From assembly GCA_964422065.1 (NCBI GenBank), contig CAYQZW010000047.1:1-13250 (forward strand): 13,250 nucleotides of DNA. The letters are read 5' to 3'. Both the position numbers and the translations under genes were made by a program. Below the pieces are notes generated by a model. The model made no database searches. It had not been told where the DNA came from and was given only the letters and a program-made list of their open reading frames with translations. This document shows positions 12,782-13,250 of this stretch, piece after piece; position 1 is the stretch's first letter, and the number at the start of each line of letters is the position of its first letter. The DNA comes from S141-55 sp964422065. GTDB lineage: Bacteria; Hydrothermota; Hydrothermia; WGAB01.

Positions 12782-13250
12782 CTACTCGTTTGGAACGGAT
12801 TCTTCCTCCCCCTCATTCTCGTCCTGCATATACAATTGGTCCGGAAGGGTGTCGGTAGGTGTGAGGTCTTCAGGTAAAACCTCCAGAGATTCCTCTTGTG
12901 GAGTGGCCCGTTGATAGGGTGCCGAGGGGTGGGCCACCAACCCACCGTAATAACCGGCTACGGAGACAGCAATCACAGATACCCAAAGGAAGAGTCCAGT
13001 GAGCCATCGGAACCATTCTTTCCATCCTTCCAGGATGGAAAACAACGCCGTGATCAGCAAAAGAGCCATGGTCAAGGTACCTAGGGTCTCGTGAGTTTCC
13101 AAGATGCTCTCAAGGACCCGTTCTTCCGCGGCTTCCTCTTGGTAATTCCCCGTGAAATACGCAAGGACTGCGGAGATCCCTGCCAGTATCAGGACTACCC
13201 GGAGTGCATAACGGTAATCATCTCGTCGGAAAGAGAGGAGCCACAGCAAG
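12782..13250 (-). CDS. DUF2231-like membrane protein, 5' end outside the window
   Basis: Only the last 155 codons are visible; the gene enters from the right edge, and the TTG at the border need not be its start. Three membrane segments are seen at about residues 15-34, 56-74 and 81-106 of the visible part. The layout, with TG after the first, an ETHETLG stretch before the second and a WVSVIAVSVAGYYGGLVAHPSA end to the third, resembles the DUF2231 family of small membrane proteins, often near redox genes. The final 45 residues are a soluble, very acidic and proline-containing tail (EESLEVLPEDL to EGEEESVPNE). Its function is unknown. It is transcribed in the same direction as the kor operon, but a 192-base gap with a promoter separates them. 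Confidence 0.65.
   Translation of the reverse strand, partial: LLWLLSFRRDDYRYALRVVLILAGISAVLAYFTGNYQEEAAEERVLESILETHETLGTLTMALLLITALFSILEGWKEWFRWLTGLFLWVSVIAVSVAGYYGGLVAHPSAPYQRATPQEESLEVLPEDLTPTDTLPDQLYMQDENEGEEESVPNE

Noticed and set aside
1..13250. CRISPR arrays, tRNA or rRNA genes, insertion sequences and attachment sites.
   Set aside because: No regularly spaced repeats, transposase motifs, flanking inverted repeats or tRNA-like folds were noticed by reading both strands.

Overview
The window looks like a bacterial chromosome segment with moderately high GC (judged by eye, not computed). It has dense gene packing, strong GGAGG Shine-Dalgarno sites and sigma70-type promoters. The metabolism points to an anaerobe: a four-subunit ferredoxin-dependent 2-oxoacid oxidoreductase is encoded with a complete HdrCBA module. 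The secreted carboxypeptidase ends in a type IX secretion (T9SS) sorting domain. That points to the Bacteroidota/FCB group or to candidate phyla that share the system (for example WOR-3 or Hydrothermae). This placement is an inference from one domain plus the metabolism, not a measured assignment.

The left half (1-5337) is on the plus strand. A TATAAT box at 23-28 precedes a secreted M14 zinc carboxypeptidase (107-2407). Its end overlaps pyrD (dihydroorotate dehydrogenase, 2388-3335), which in turn overlaps a histidine-phosphatase gene (3295-3864) by 41 bases. A second promoter near 3912-3940 drives a class III PLP aminotransferase (3979-5337). A 12-bp bidirectional terminator hairpin at 5362-5397 ends transcription from both sides.

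The right half (12589 down to 5420) is one minus-strand operon: korD-korA-korB-korC-hdrC-hdrB-hdrA-mvhD(fused)-PC4/zinc-ribbon protein. It starts at a consensus-like promoter (TTGACA, 17 bp, TAAATT) at 12637-12609. Every junction from korD to hdrA overlaps by 4 to 22 bases. The last gene is separated from hdrA by 13 bases and its ribosome site sits in a hairpin. Together the genes predict a complex or pathway in which oxidative decarboxylation of 2-oxoglutarate (or a related 2-oxoacid) yields acyl-CoA and reduced ferredoxin. The flavin-containing HdrA, fused to an MvhD electron-entry domain, and the CCG-domain HdrB could then bifurcate or confurcate electrons with a disulfide-type acceptor. 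No hydrogenase, formate dehydrogenase or NADH-oxidising partner is in the window, so the other electron partner is unknown.

Between the operon promoter and the right edge is a 192-bp non-coding region with small direct repeats. After it comes the 3' part of a gene for a DUF2231-like membrane protein that runs off the window.

The most interesting items are the kor-hdr supra-operon and its terminal PC4-like ssDNA-binding/zinc-ribbon protein, whose translation appears to be coupled to hdrA by a hairpin.
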